DNA from: Owenweeksia sp965229445
GTDB lineage: Bacteria > Bacteroidota > Bacteroidia > Flavobacteriales > Schleiferiaceae
Direction of reading: 5' to 3'
Length of the DNA: 64,000 bases
Assembly: GCA_965229445.1 (NCBI GenBank)
Contig: OZ245876.1
Location: 1,612,001-1,676,000, forward strand
In this document: positions 35,293 through 44,066 of the stretch, one piece after another
Numbering within the stretch: the stretch's first letter is position 1
Layout of the letters: every line of letters starts with the position of its first letter
The notes under the pieces: generated by a model
What the model saw: the letters and a program-made list of their open reading frames with translations, nothing else
Told to the model about the DNA's origin: nothing
Databases searched by the model: none
Made by a program: the position numbers and the translations under genes

Positions 35293-35628
35293 TTACTTCG
35301 GCTCCAGAGTATTCACATAGGCATAGCTCTCCTTTAAGAGCTCTTCCAGGCTATCCATATCTTCCCACATACGCTCTGGCATCTTAACATAACCCTGCAT
35401 CACCGCACCGTGAGAACGGAGGTAGTCTCCTCCCAGCTCCTTCATATATTTTTGCTGGACTTCCTTCGAAAACCGAATGCCAAATTCTCCCTCTTTGTTC
35501 AACAGTGAAAACATATATCCATTGCTGGAGGTATAGGGCATAGACTTGCCCTTGCGCTCTATATGGGAAATTCGATCTACCAACGCATCATATTTTTCCA
35601 GGGCCTTTTGCCATTTCTCCTTACTCAT
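35293..35628 (-). CDS. Conserved protein with a TfoX-like N-domain pattern
   Basis: The 111-residue protein from ATG 35628 (MSKEKWQKALEKYDALVDRI) has the pattern GKSMPYTSSNGYMFSLLNKEGEFGIRFS and ends EELLKESYAYVNTLEPK. The middle part resembles the small alpha/beta TfoX N-terminal domain, in which a Gly/Met strand pair precedes a helix. The frame could extend 15 residues upstream, but those are basic and unlike the family start. Function is unknown. It closes the right side of the accessory segment and looks like native chromosome. Confidence 0.55.
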   Translation of the reverse strand: MSKEKWQKALEKYDALVDRISHIERKGKSMPYTSSNGYMFSLLNKEGEFGIRFSKEVQQKYMKELGGDYLRSHGAVMQGYVKMPERMWEDMDSLEELLKESYAYVNTLEPK

Positions 35629-35852
35629 AATATAATTTATTAATTCCTTACTCCGCCTAAATACCGCCTTCATCCCAGCTTAGCATGATCCTTTAAGCTT
35701 TAACGGCGGATTACAATTTATCACATCTTGCAGATTCATAGTTGAATCTTACCTAAAATACCCAGGTCTATTCTCCTTAACAGACCAATGAATTTACAGC
35801 TTCTCAATAATTAATTGATATCATTAACAGACCTTTCTTAACTTGCGTAGCA

Positions 35853-36179
35853 GTGGGGTTGATAAATTACACAGGGAGGTTTATTCGTAAAAACTTTGAA
35901 GCCATTGTTTGGACTATGGCCTTAATTGGCCTTTATTTTATGCCAGCGAATGCCGGGCATTTTACCTTGTGCCCCCTGGGTGCCATGGGTATTAGCTGGT
36001 GTCCGGGTTGTGGCATCGGTCACGCTATTCACCATGTGCTTCACCTTCAGTTCGCCGAGGCTCTGGAACACCACTTCCTGGGAATTTTTGCGGTAATGAT
36101 CATTCTCTATCGCATTCTTCAACTAACAATTATTAATCAAAAACTAAAACTAGACTTTCATGGACGACAGAATGTTTAA
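35853..36179 (+). CDS. DUF2752 membrane protein
   Basis: The 108-residue protein has two membrane helices around the cysteine motif CPLGAMGISWCPGCGIGHAIHHVL, the DUF2752 signature with two or three Cys and two His that may bind metal. The start is GTG 35853; a TTG two codons later is possible. It is first in a run of four same-strand small membrane-protein genes and overlaps the TM2 gene by 20 nt. Function is unknown. Confidence 0.85.
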   Translation: MGLINYTGRFIRKNFEAIVWTMALIGLYFMPANAGHFTLCPLGAMGISWCPGCGIGHAIHHVLHLQFAEALEHHFLGIFAVMIILYRILQLTIINQKLKLDFHGRQNV

Positions 36180-36516
36180 TATGATTCAGGGAATGGATCT
36201 GGAAGAGATGCAGTTCTTAAAAGAAATTACTAAAGAACTTGAAGAATCGCAGATCAACACCTTTGTATCCATATACAACGGCAAGAGACAGAAACCAGAT
36301 ATGATCCTCATAACGGCTCTCCTGGGCTTTTTTGGTCTGGCCGGGATACACCGTTTCTTATTGGGTCAAATTGGTATGGGCATTCTTTTTCTGCTCACCG
36401 CCGGACTGTGTTTTATAGGTACCATTGTTGATCTGGTCAATTACAAGCGCCTCACCTATGAGTATAACCAACAGGCGGCTTATGAATCCTTGCGAATGAC
36501 TCAAAGCTTGTCTTAA
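36160..36516 (+). CDS. TM2 domain membrane protein
   Basis: The 118-residue protein has a polar N-terminal half, then a TM2 domain: KPDMILITALLGFFGLAGIHRFLLGQ with the GLAGIHRF motif, then GMGILFLLTAGLCFIGTIVDLVN. Two helices with a short polar turn are typical. It overlaps the DUF2752 gene by 20 nt and the next gene by 1 nt, so translation is coupled. TM2 proteins have no settled bacterial function. Confidence 0.87.
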   Translation: MDDRMFNMIQGMDLEEMQFLKEITKELEESQINTFVSIYNGKRQKPDMILITALLGFFGLAGIHRFLLGQIGMGILFLLTAGLCFIGTIVDLVNYKRLTYEYNQQAAYESLRMTQSLS

Positions 36517-36866
36517 TGGAAATGAATGCCTTAAGTGAGGTATTGATTCTGGTAGGTCTTATTCTCCTGATACTATGGATCGTAGTACGGATATTTCCTC
36601 CAAAAGGAATCAATACCCTCTATGGCTATCGTACCCCTCGTTCAAGAAAAGATTTGGAAAGCTGGCGCCATGCTCAGAAATTTGGCAATCGATACCTGAT
36701 CTCGCTGGCGATGATTTATCTGTTAATCGGGGTTGTATTTTTATTTCTGGATACTAGCACCTGGTCTGCTGCCCAAATATTAGGTACCACGGTGGCCATA
36801 TTGCTACTGGGTTTTGGGGTTTTGTTTTTTATGGTAGAGAAGAGTCTTAAAAAGAATTTCTCCTAA
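36516..36866 (+). CDS. SdpI-like membrane protein
   Basis: The 116-residue protein has three membrane helices and the motif INTLYGYRTPRSRKDLESWRHAQKFGNRY, the conserved YGYRTxxS...W..A pattern of the SdpI/YhfL-type family. Members in Bacillus protect against a toxin, but most homologues have unknown roles. Its ATG uses the A of the TM2 stop codon (TAATG). It lies 27 nt before the rhomboid gene. Confidence 0.78.
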   Translation: MEMNALSEVLILVGLILLILWIVVRIFPPKGINTLYGYRTPRSRKDLESWRHAQKFGNRYLISLAMIYLLIGVVFLFLDTSTWSAAQILGTTVAILLLGFGVLFFMVEKSLKKNFS

Positions 36867-36893
36867 TACTTCTGATCAATAATTTTTGAGTCA

Positions 36894-37718
36894 ATGGATG
36901 GATTGGTTTGGCTTATCATCATAGTGGCTAATGTATTGCTTAGCTACCAGGGCTTTAATAATCCGGGCTTCTTCAATAAATGCACCTTTGAGGTAGCTAA
37001 GATATTGGACCAGGGTGAATGGTACAGGCTCTTAAGTTCTGGTTTCGTGCATGTTAATGGTACCCATTTGGCCTTTAATATGATCACGTTATACTTTTTT
37101 GCCAATTATATTGAAGGCGATCTGGGGCACCTTGGGTTTGCCGTTATTTACTTTGGCTCTTTGCTGGGAGGAAACCTGCTATCACTTTTCATTCACCGGC
37201 AAAATAAGTTATACCGGGCAGTGGGTGCCTCTGGCGCAGTAAGTGGAGTGGTATTTGCCGCCATAGCACTGTTTCCAGGTATGAAGTTGGGATTCTTTTT
37301 TATTCCGATCCCTTTTCCAGCCTGGCTCTACGGTCTGGGTTTTGTTCTTTATTCCATCTATGGCATCCGCTCGCAGCGCGACAATGTGGGTCATGAAGCG
37401 CATCTCGGTGGGGCGGTGCTGGGTTTGCTTATCGCGATAGCTTATAGACCCGCCATGCTGGAGTTTAATCAGATGGCGATCTTGTTGATTCTGGTCCCTA
37501 CCGTAGTGTTTATCCTTATCATCATTTATCGGCCTAAAGTTTTAATGATAGATCGGAAGTATGGGGGTTATCAAAGTCAGGATGACGAGTACAAGGCTGA
37601 AAAGGCAGAAGAAATGAGGCAGCTGGATCGCATTCTAGAAAAACTAGGAAGGGAGGGAAGAGATAGTCTTAGCCAGGATGAATTGCGCATATTGAAGAAG
37701 TATTCAGACTTAAATTAA
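36894..37718 (+). CDS. Rhomboid-family intramembrane serine protease
   Basis: The 274-residue protein has six or seven helices. The catalytic pair is visible: Ser in GASGAVSG near residue 110 and His in GHEAHLGGA near residue 167, with the upstream FVHVNGTHLAFNM motif near residue 52. It should cleave membrane-anchored substrates within the bilayer. The C-terminus past residue 225 is a charged cytosolic tail (DDEYKAEKAEEMRQLDRILEK). It ends a four-gene run of membrane proteins. Confidence 0.92.
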   Translation: MDGLVWLIIIVANVLLSYQGFNNPGFFNKCTFEVAKILDQGEWYRLLSSGFVHVNGTHLAFNMITLYFFANYIEGDLGHLGFAVIYFGSLLGGNLLSLFIHRQNKLYRAVGASGAVSGVVFAAIALFPGMKLGFFFIPIPFPAWLYGLGFVLYSIYGIRSQRDNVGHEAHLGGAVLGLLIAIAYRPAMLEFNQMAILLILVPTVVFILIIIYRPKVLMIDRKYGGYQSQDDEYKAEKAEEMRQLDRILEKLGREGRDSLSQDELRILKKYSDLN

Positions 37719-37791
37719 GCTTACACGGAAGCCTTGGAGGTATCTATTATCTAATTATCAAGGACTTCGTAATTTGGACGCGAACAAACGA

Positions 37792-38541
37792 ATGCAGTAT
37801 CAAGCTTTAAATACATATCGGATTTTTTGCATAGCCCTGCTTAGCTTATCTCTTCAACTTTGGAGTCAATCAGCGGATAGCCTGCGATTTATGCCTTTAC
37901 TGCAACCCGTAGATACTTTGGGTTTTGATCAGGTTTATGAAGGAGTGTTTGGGGAAACCCCTGAGGTAAGGCGAAATGAATTGTCTAAAAGCCACAAACT
38001 GCAAAAGAATTATTTGCTAACCGACAGTATTCCAGAACATCATATCTACCTCTATTCACAGGGCGGTAGCAATGCAAATGAAATTAGTGAGTTTATTCTT
38101 TCATTCCAACACGGAGATACCGCTCTAATCACCTCATTTAAAACTTATTTGCCCGCCAGTCTGGTAAATTTCAATCTGGTGAGTAATGAGGCGCACCCGA
38201 TTATTCAGTTAGATTACGTTGAATATCAGAGCAATAGCTTAGGGTCAACCGAAATGAGTATGGCCGCATTTTTTATTTTGGATGGCTTTTGTTTGCCCTT
38301 AACACGGGTGTTAAAGAAATTGTGGCTAAGTGAAAATGGTAGTTATGATGCAAAGTGCAAGGATTTTCAGTACTTCAGTGTTGAGTTTTCCAGAGAGGTT
38401 AGCTATAAAGATGGCTTCTTAAAGTTAGGTAGCGGCCATTATAAGTTTTCTGAAAACCTAAACTGCGAAGCCCTTAGTCAATCGCATAAGGTACCATCTG
38501 GTAAATACTTGGTGCAAGACTATTTGGTGCTAAAACAATAG
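37792..38541 (+). CDS. Exported protein of unknown function
   Basis: The 249-residue protein from ATG 37792 has a signal peptide (MQYQALNTYRIFCIALLSLSLQLWSQS); a TTG 18 nt upstream in the same frame is less likely. The mature part is beta-rich with many aromatic residues (HHIYLYSQGG, MSMAAFFILDGFCLPLTRVLKK). Two cysteines near residues 189 and 220 could form a disulfide. I do not recognise the family. It lies 92 nt upstream of the PorE-like gene. Confidence 0.6.
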   Translation: MQYQALNTYRIFCIALLSLSLQLWSQSADSLRFMPLLQPVDTLGFDQVYEGVFGETPEVRRNELSKSHKLQKNYLLTDSIPEHHIYLYSQGGSNANEISEFILSFQHGDTALITSFKTYLPASLVNFNLVSNEAHPIIQLDYVEYQSNSLGSTEMSMAAFFILDGFCLPLTRVLKKLWLSENGSYDAKCKDFQYFSVEFSREVSYKDGFLKLGSGHYKFSENLNCEALSQSHKVPSGKYLVQDYLVLKQ

Positions 38542-38633
38542 TCCTAAACATAGCTTATTTCAGATTTTGTTTATTTGGCAGACTTTTGGCTTCTGCTAGG
38601 AAGGGCAAGGAATTTGTATCCAAATTAAATGGC

Positions 38634-40538
38634 ATGATCCTCCGACTATTTTACGTGTTTGTTTTCACTTTTACGCTGGGAGCAGGTCATCTGTTTGCGC
38701 AATCGAATAAGGCGGTGAAGTTGTTCAATAAGGCCAGGGAAGAGGTGACCGCCAACAATCCAGAAGCGGCTATGCAGCTGCTGGACAGGTCTTTGGAGGA
38801 GTCGGAAAATTATGTGGATGCGCTCATGCTTAAGGCAGAAATTCTGCGCAAGCTTAACCGCGATGCAGAGGCCATACCCTTGTATAAGCGTGCCTTAGAC
38901 TCAGGAGCGCCTTATTATGTATTGCTGTTTTATGGACAAAGTTTTTATACCATCGGCGACTATGAAGCGGCACTCGAACCCTTAAACGCCTATGTCAACC
39001 ACCCCCAGGCACGTCCAAAATATATTGAGAATGCAAGACGCTTAATCGCCAGCTGTGAATTTGCCGTAAAATCTGTTAATGATCCGGTAGATTACAATCC
39101 TATAAACCTCGGACCTTTGGTCAATACCGACCAAATGGAGTATTTTCCATCAATTTCTGCGGATGGCAACACCTTGGTTTATACCTATCGCAGCCTTCGA
39201 GGAGAAAATACGGATGAAGATTTTTGGGTTACCCATAAAGATCCTGAGACCGGTGAATGGTCAAGGTCTCGACCCCTGAGAGGCTTCCTGAATACGCAAC
39301 TCAATGAAGGGGCGCAAAGCATTACTTCGGATGGTCAAACTTTGTATTTCGCTGCTTGCGATCGCCCGGGTGGTGAGGGTAGCTGTGACATTTATGTGTC
39401 TTATTACACTGGTGGTGGGAATTGGAGTAGACCGATCAATTTGGGTGGGGGAATTAATTCACCCTTGTGGGAAAGTCAGCCGAGTGTGTCCGCGGATGGA
39501 CAAACGCTCTATTTTGTGCGAGGTAAACACAGTTTTGCCAAAAACATCGATATTTTCTATTCGCAGAAAGATCGCAATGGTAGATGGCAGCAGGCTAAAA
39601 GGCTTGAAGGCCTTGTAAATACGAGTCTTCAGGAGAGCTCTCCTTTCATACATTTCGATAATCAAAGCTTGTATTTCTCATCCAACGGCCATCCTGGTAT
39701 GGGGGATATGGACTTCTTTGTGAGCCGGCGTCAGGAAGATGGCAGCTGGGGCGAACCTGAAAACCTGGGTTATCCCATCAATAGCAGCGGTCAGGAGTTT
39801 AGCCTTGTAGTTGCTCCCGATGGAAAAACCGGCTACTTTTCATCAGACAATTTGCAGTCTGGATATGGTATGCTTGATCTTTATTCGTTTGAACTGCCAG
39901 AGGCCAGCCGGGCAGTGGAAATAGCCTATGTTAAAGGAAGAGTAATCAATAAGCTTACCCAGGCGCCAATCGCCACCAGCATGAATTTTACCAATTTGGA
40001 AACCGGCAAGCTGGTTGAAAACGAACAGAGTTCGAAGTCCGGATACTTCTTTACCGTGTTGCCCGCTAATTCAGATTACGCGCTGAACATTGAAAAGAAA
40101 GGCTTTTTGTTTTACTCCAAAAATTTTAGCCTAACCGCTGAGTCGGCAGAACGTGCCTTCGAACTGGAAGTGCAACTTGTGCCAATCAGCGCCGGTCAGA
40201 AGGTGGAGCTCGAGAATGTGTTCTTCGATTTTAATTCCTTTGAAATTGATCAAAAGTCCAATGTGGAGCTTCTTTCAGTAGTTCATTTCCTTCAGGATAA
40301 TCCATCCGTGACCATTAGTATCGAAGGGCATACCGATTCAGAAGGAGACAGCAATTACAACAAGCGCCTCAGCAATAATCGCGCTAAGGCGGTTTATGGC
40401 TTTTTAATAGATCAGGGAATTGATGCTTCGCGCTTGAGTTATGTTGGTTTGGGAGATACTCAACCCATAGCAGATAACGATTCTGAGGCGGGTAGAGCAA
40501 AAAACCGCCGTACGGAAATTAGAATAACCGCCTACTAA
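38634..40538 (+). CDS. PorE-like OmpA-family protein (TPR, beta-propeller, CRD, OmpA)
   Basis: The 634-residue protein has a signal peptide ending near LFAQ, then TPR repeats to about residue 130 (DALMLKAEILRKLNRDAEAIPLYKRAL). A PD40 beta-propeller spans about 150-420, with several SADGxTLYF-type repeats. A carboxypeptidase-regulatory-like domain lies near 430-515, and a C-terminal OmpA domain (VFFDFNSFEIDQKS, GHTDSEGD, NKRLSNNRAKAV) binds peptidoglycan. This order is that of PorE of the type IX secretion system. Bacteroidota have several paralogues with it, so the T9SS role is likely but not certain. ATG 38634 is preferred over a TTG 48 nt upstream. Confidence 0.8.
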   Translation: MILRLFYVFVFTFTLGAGHLFAQSNKAVKLFNKAREEVTANNPEAAMQLLDRSLEESENYVDALMLKAEILRKLNRDAEAIPLYKRALDSGAPYYVLLFYGQSFYTIGDYEAALEPLNAYVNHPQARPKYIENARRLIASCEFAVKSVNDPVDYNPINLGPLVNTDQMEYFPSISADGNTLVYTYRSLRGENTDEDFWVTHKDPETGEWSRSRPLRGFLNTQLNEGAQSITSDGQTLYFAACDRPGGEGSCDIYVSYYTGGGNWSRPINLGGGINSPLWESQPSVSADGQTLYFVRGKHSFAKNIDIFYSQKDRNGRWQQAKRLEGLVNTSLQESSPFIHFDNQSLYFSSNGHPGMGDMDFFVSRRQEDGSWGEPENLGYPINSSGQEFSLVVAPDGKTGYFSSDNLQSGYGMLDLYSFELPEASRAVEIAYVKGRVINKLTQAPIATSMNFTNLETGKLVENEQSSKSGYFFTVLPANSDYALNIEKKGFLFYSKNFSLTAESAERAFELEVQLVPISAGQKVELENVFFDFNSFEIDQKSNVELLSVVHFLQDNPSVTISIEGHTDSEGDSNYNKRLSNNRAKAVYGFLIDQGIDASRLSYVGLGDTQPIADNDSEAGRAKNRRTEIRITAY

Positions 40539-41785
40539 AGGCGGTACCTTAACCGAAGATAGCCACCGGCTCCACCTGGTTCACTACTCAACACCAGTTG
40601 CGTTAGATTGTAAGCACTTACTATTAATTCCCAATTATAGCCTATTCTTAATTTAAAGCCTGCATCTAAACGATACAAGTTGTAAGCGCCAGTGGAAGCC
40701 TCCAGATTGAGGAGCATATTTCGGTTGACCAAAAACCCCAAGCCTGCATATAATCTGGGAAAATAGCCGGGGAGATAGTAGTAATCTGCCCCGAAGCGCA
40801 AGTCTTGCAACACCCGCTTCCGGTGAATTCTGAACTCGGCATTTACACTAAACGGCATGATAGTGAGGTAGTTTGATTCGTCTTCATAGAAAAAGGCCTC
40901 TCGATATTGATCACCCAGATTATTGGTTATACTATCTGAGATGTCCAAAATATTCTCAAATCCGGCACCGCTGAACCTGAAACTACTGTCCACATCCAGA
41001 ATAAAACCACGGTTCCAATACAGTACACCCAGGTCAGCCACATCAAAATAAAGCGACTTGTTATGAGCAATTTTCCAGGTGGTATTGAAGCCGAGTGCAA
41101 TTCCTAATCCGTTTAAAGCCAGGTTTTCACGCGACTGATCACGTAAACTGTAGTCAAGGGAAGCATCTATGTATTCCCCATCTTTGGCCGTATAAATACT
41201 AGCCTTTCTCAGATCATAGGCATTGTGATCGTGCCCTAGAATCACCCCAACACTAATCTCAGCGGTTTGCAAGGTATCCAGTCGTACATCAAACAAGTAA
41301 TCCAGGGAAGTGTAATACCAGGTTTGAAAGGCCGCCGGACCCAAATTGATTGTCTGATCCTCATACCGCTTATTGCCGTAAAAGATCATATTGAGGCTAT
41401 TCTCATCGATCAGGGCAGACTGCCGGTAAGTGTTGGATAATCTGAATCCTTGCCCTGGTCTTAATTGATCAAAAACTTCGACCGCTGGATTCCGGTAGGT
41501 AAAGCTTATCTCTCTTAAATACCCATACCTGAGATTAGAATTGATGGAACCAAGCAAGGCATCCTTCTCTTCATTCTCCAAAAAATCATCACTAAGAAGC
41601 TTAGTTATTTCATTAAATGACAACTGATTAGATAAACCATAAAGCTCAAGTGAAGTCTCCAAATAATTTTGCCGATCCATATGGCGATAAGAAGGCCTGC
41701 CGCGATCCTTGGTTTCGGTGGAATCGGATTGCGCATAAAGCCCCGAAAAGCTGAGCAGCAGCAGTATCTGGAATAATTGCTTCAT
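40535..41785 (-). CDS. DUF5723-like outer-membrane beta-barrel protein
   Basis: The 416-residue protein from ATG 41785 has a signal peptide ending SGLYAQS, then strand-rich sequence with many aromatic ends (RLYAGLGFLVNRN, LQDLRFGADYYYLPGYF, GGYLRLRYRL). A segment WNRGFILDVDSSFRFSGAGFENIL parallels KWGANNYDLVSKGRFEFSGADAD of the protein at 45605-46993, so both appear to be DUF5723-type barrels. It starts 1 nt after the stop of the lipoprotein gene on the same strand and is probably its outer-membrane partner. Its 3' end overlaps the PorE-like gene tail by 4 nt (convergent). Confidence 0.7.
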   Translation of the reverse strand: MKQLFQILLLLSFSGLYAQSDSTETKDRGRPSYRHMDRQNYLETSLELYGLSNQLSFNEITKLLSDDFLENEEKDALLGSINSNLRYGYLREISFTYRNPAVEVFDQLRPGQGFRLSNTYRQSALIDENSLNMIFYGNKRYEDQTINLGPAAFQTWYYTSLDYLFDVRLDTLQTAEISVGVILGHDHNAYDLRKASIYTAKDGEYIDASLDYSLRDQSRENLALNGLGIALGFNTTWKIAHNKSLYFDVADLGVLYWNRGFILDVDSSFRFSGAGFENILDISDSITNNLGDQYREAFFYEDESNYLTIMPFSVNAEFRIHRKRVLQDLRFGADYYYLPGYFPRLYAGLGFLVNRNMLLNLEASTGAYNLYRLDAGFKLRIGYNWELIVSAYNLTQLVLSSEPGGAGGYLRLRYRL

Positions 41786-41786
41786 C

Positions 41787-43853
41787 TTAGCGGGAGCGTA
41801 TTCTAAGGTCACCGGCCAAAGTCAGGTTCATATAGTTATCCTCGAATAAGCGCACCTTTTGCGGAGATCCTGGAGTGTTGATGCGTACTCTTATCAACAT
41901 TTTCCGGGTTAAATAGAGCTGCCCGATAAGCTCCTGGGTAAGCGGATAACTGGCTACTGTTCTCTTTACTTCTAAGGGTTTACCCGAAGGATCAATACTG
42001 GCAGAAAGTATTTGGTCTGCTGATTCCAGACTATCAATCACCTGGTCCTTATCATCTAACATAATGAGCGTCAATTCGGTATTGAAGGGAAAATAGTTGT
42101 CCGCCAGAACCTTCAAGCTGCCATCCTGAACTTGCTTATTGGGGTCAAAGGCCTGGTAATTGAATTCGGAAGTATCTCTGAATTCTATATTGCTCAGTGA
42201 AAAATGAAGTGGAATTTCTAAGAACAGGGAGGATTCTATACCAAATTCGGTAAAAATAAACTGGTTAAATTCTGGTGTAGATACGGAGCCATTGATGATG
42301 GCTTCCAGTTCACTGGTAATCTGATGTGGCTGTAACTCGATCAACTCATCGATATTGCTATTGGCAGAATTTAGCTCTACTTCTAAATATCCCGGAGTAG
42401 GTACCGGTAAAGCTATGCTGGCCGCAGGAATAGTTAGATATTGACCCAGTTGATCCCAAATCAAAGTTTTTTGCGCCTGATCAGATTCGGAGAACATATC
42501 CAGCAATCGCATATCCAAAGGGGCGCCAATGTAATTTCGTACGCTGAAGCCCAAACGTGCTTCTGCCAGATCAAAACTTCCTCCTGGTAACCCTGAAAAT
42601 ACCTCAATAGGACTGGTCTCTCTGGAGGCAATGGTATCCTTGCCTAAATAACCAAAACCACGCCTGGCCGTCAGGTTGGTAATACCGGTTTCCAACAAGA
42701 TGCTGTCAGAGGTTGAAAGGTTTATTAAGCGACCACTGGAGTCAATTCTACCATTGAGAATGGTATAAAACTGATTGTAAATACCCACATCTCCGGGTTG
42801 TCCGGTTAAGTCAACCGTGTAGCCAGAAATATCGAGCTGGGTAAAGGAATTGGAACTTCCGCCCGGAGGTGCTGCCGGAACTTGTTCCGCCATCAGTAGG
42901 GAGACGCCTCCCAAACTGGCTCCTGGAATTAAATAATCCAGTCTAATAATATCATCTACCGTGCTGGTAGCATCCAGATAAATGCTTCCCTGATCCACCA
43001 TGATAGAGGTAAGCAGCGCATTGCCTGCCGGCAAAGGGTCAGAATAATTCGTGTCCATTGCCAAATTTTGATCGGGAAAAATGGCCGTAGCTGATGAAGG
43101 TATGAGGTCGCGAAGGGATACCGTTACCGTTATGCGGTCTGATGTATCTATAAATACGCTTTGCGTACCACTGCCCGGACTGCTAAAGTTTTGTAAGACC
43201 GCGTTCATATTGCCTTCAATGCTTTGACCGGTGAGGGAAAAGCTTCTGCTAACTGTTTGATTAGCAGGTATGGAATCGATCAAATCCTGAAATATCACGC
43301 TTCCCGAATTCACATTCTCCAATCTAAAATCTACATCGGTAATTGGCACCGGTAAGCCGTTTTGAAAGACTACATCGGCATTGCCATCGATCAATACGAT
43401 CTCCTGAAAGATACTGCTGGCATTAACACCAAAACTTTTGGTGCCCACATTGGGGAAGGGCGGGGCGATAGCATTATTTCCGTGGTTGGCGATGATAAAC
43501 TGTCCGGCCGGAGTGCCGCCTTTGGCCAGATCCCCCAAACTGATATAGTCACTGAAGCTGGGATTGCCCAGATCAATGCTTTGCAAGGTGAGGGTATTTT
43601 TGAAGGAAGCGCTTAATGGACTAATGACCTCATCAGGTTTTAACGCTGCTAAGTCTGAAGTAAACATCAGACTTAAGGAACCATCAGAATTAATGGTGAG
43701 ACTGCTATCCGTAAAAATATCGTCTATATCAAGTGTGGAATTGGCGAGAGGTGTCAACACTTCAATATCCCATGCTGGCAACTTTTGATCTGGTCTGCAA
43801 GAATATAACAGACTGAATAACAGCAATATAATTAGAGTTGCACGCATGTTCAT
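41787..43853 (-). CDS. Large surface or periplasmic lipoprotein, paralogue of the protein at 44067
   Basis: The 688-residue protein has a lipoprotein signal with lipidation Cys19 (LLFSLLYSCRPD). It begins WDIEVLTPLANSTLDIDDIFTDSSL and continues with beta-rich sequence. The start parallels the lipoprotein at 44067, which opens with EVPLVNARLSLEDIVANDTS. The C-terminus ends with strands (RVRINTPGSPQKVRLFEDNYMNLTL), matched by RAKLNTPGGTPRKFFTHFDTEI in the paralogue. No named domain is recognised. It is followed after 1 nt by the barrel gene and faces the divergent paralogue across 213 nt. Confidence 0.7.
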   Translation of the reverse strand: MNMRATLIILLLFSLLYSCRPDQKLPAWDIEVLTPLANSTLDIDDIFTDSSLTINSDGSLSLMFTSDLAALKPDEVISPLSASFKNTLTLQSIDLGNPSFSDYISLGDLAKGGTPAGQFIIANHGNNAIAPPFPNVGTKSFGVNASSIFQEIVLIDGNADVVFQNGLPVPITDVDFRLENVNSGSVIFQDLIDSIPANQTVSRSFSLTGQSIEGNMNAVLQNFSSPGSGTQSVFIDTSDRITVTVSLRDLIPSSATAIFPDQNLAMDTNYSDPLPAGNALLTSIMVDQGSIYLDATSTVDDIIRLDYLIPGASLGGVSLLMAEQVPAAPPGGSSNSFTQLDISGYTVDLTGQPGDVGIYNQFYTILNGRIDSSGRLINLSTSDSILLETGITNLTARRGFGYLGKDTIASRETSPIEVFSGLPGGSFDLAEARLGFSVRNYIGAPLDMRLLDMFSESDQAQKTLIWDQLGQYLTIPAASIALPVPTPGYLEVELNSANSNIDELIELQPHQITSELEAIINGSVSTPEFNQFIFTEFGIESSLFLEIPLHFSLSNIEFRDTSEFNYQAFDPNKQVQDGSLKVLADNYFPFNTELTLIMLDDKDQVIDSLESADQILSASIDPSGKPLEVKRTVASYPLTQELIGQLYLTRKMLIRVRINTPGSPQKVRLFEDNYMNLTLAGDLRIRSR

Positions 43854-44066
43854 GGTATTGCAAGATATTAAAGCCCAGGCAATAATTATCCGGTATTTTC
43901 TGAGACTTCTTCACGGCTAGATAAATGCTATTCAGCGAGCATTGTGAAGTTTTTATCGAAAAAGCCCATAAATAATAGCTTCTAATAGTCTAATTTAGAG
44001 TTAAATTACCTGGACTAAGGTGAGATAGACATGTTTTAGCCTGGGATTGATACTACAATTATTCAT
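43854..44066. promoter_or_regulatory. Divergent intergenic region between the two lipoprotein modules
   Basis: This 213-nt AT-rich spacer separates the start codons of two divergent paralogous lipoprotein genes, so it must carry both promoters and is a natural place for shared regulation. I found no clear inverted repeat or perfect TAnnTTTG box. Confidence 0.4.
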
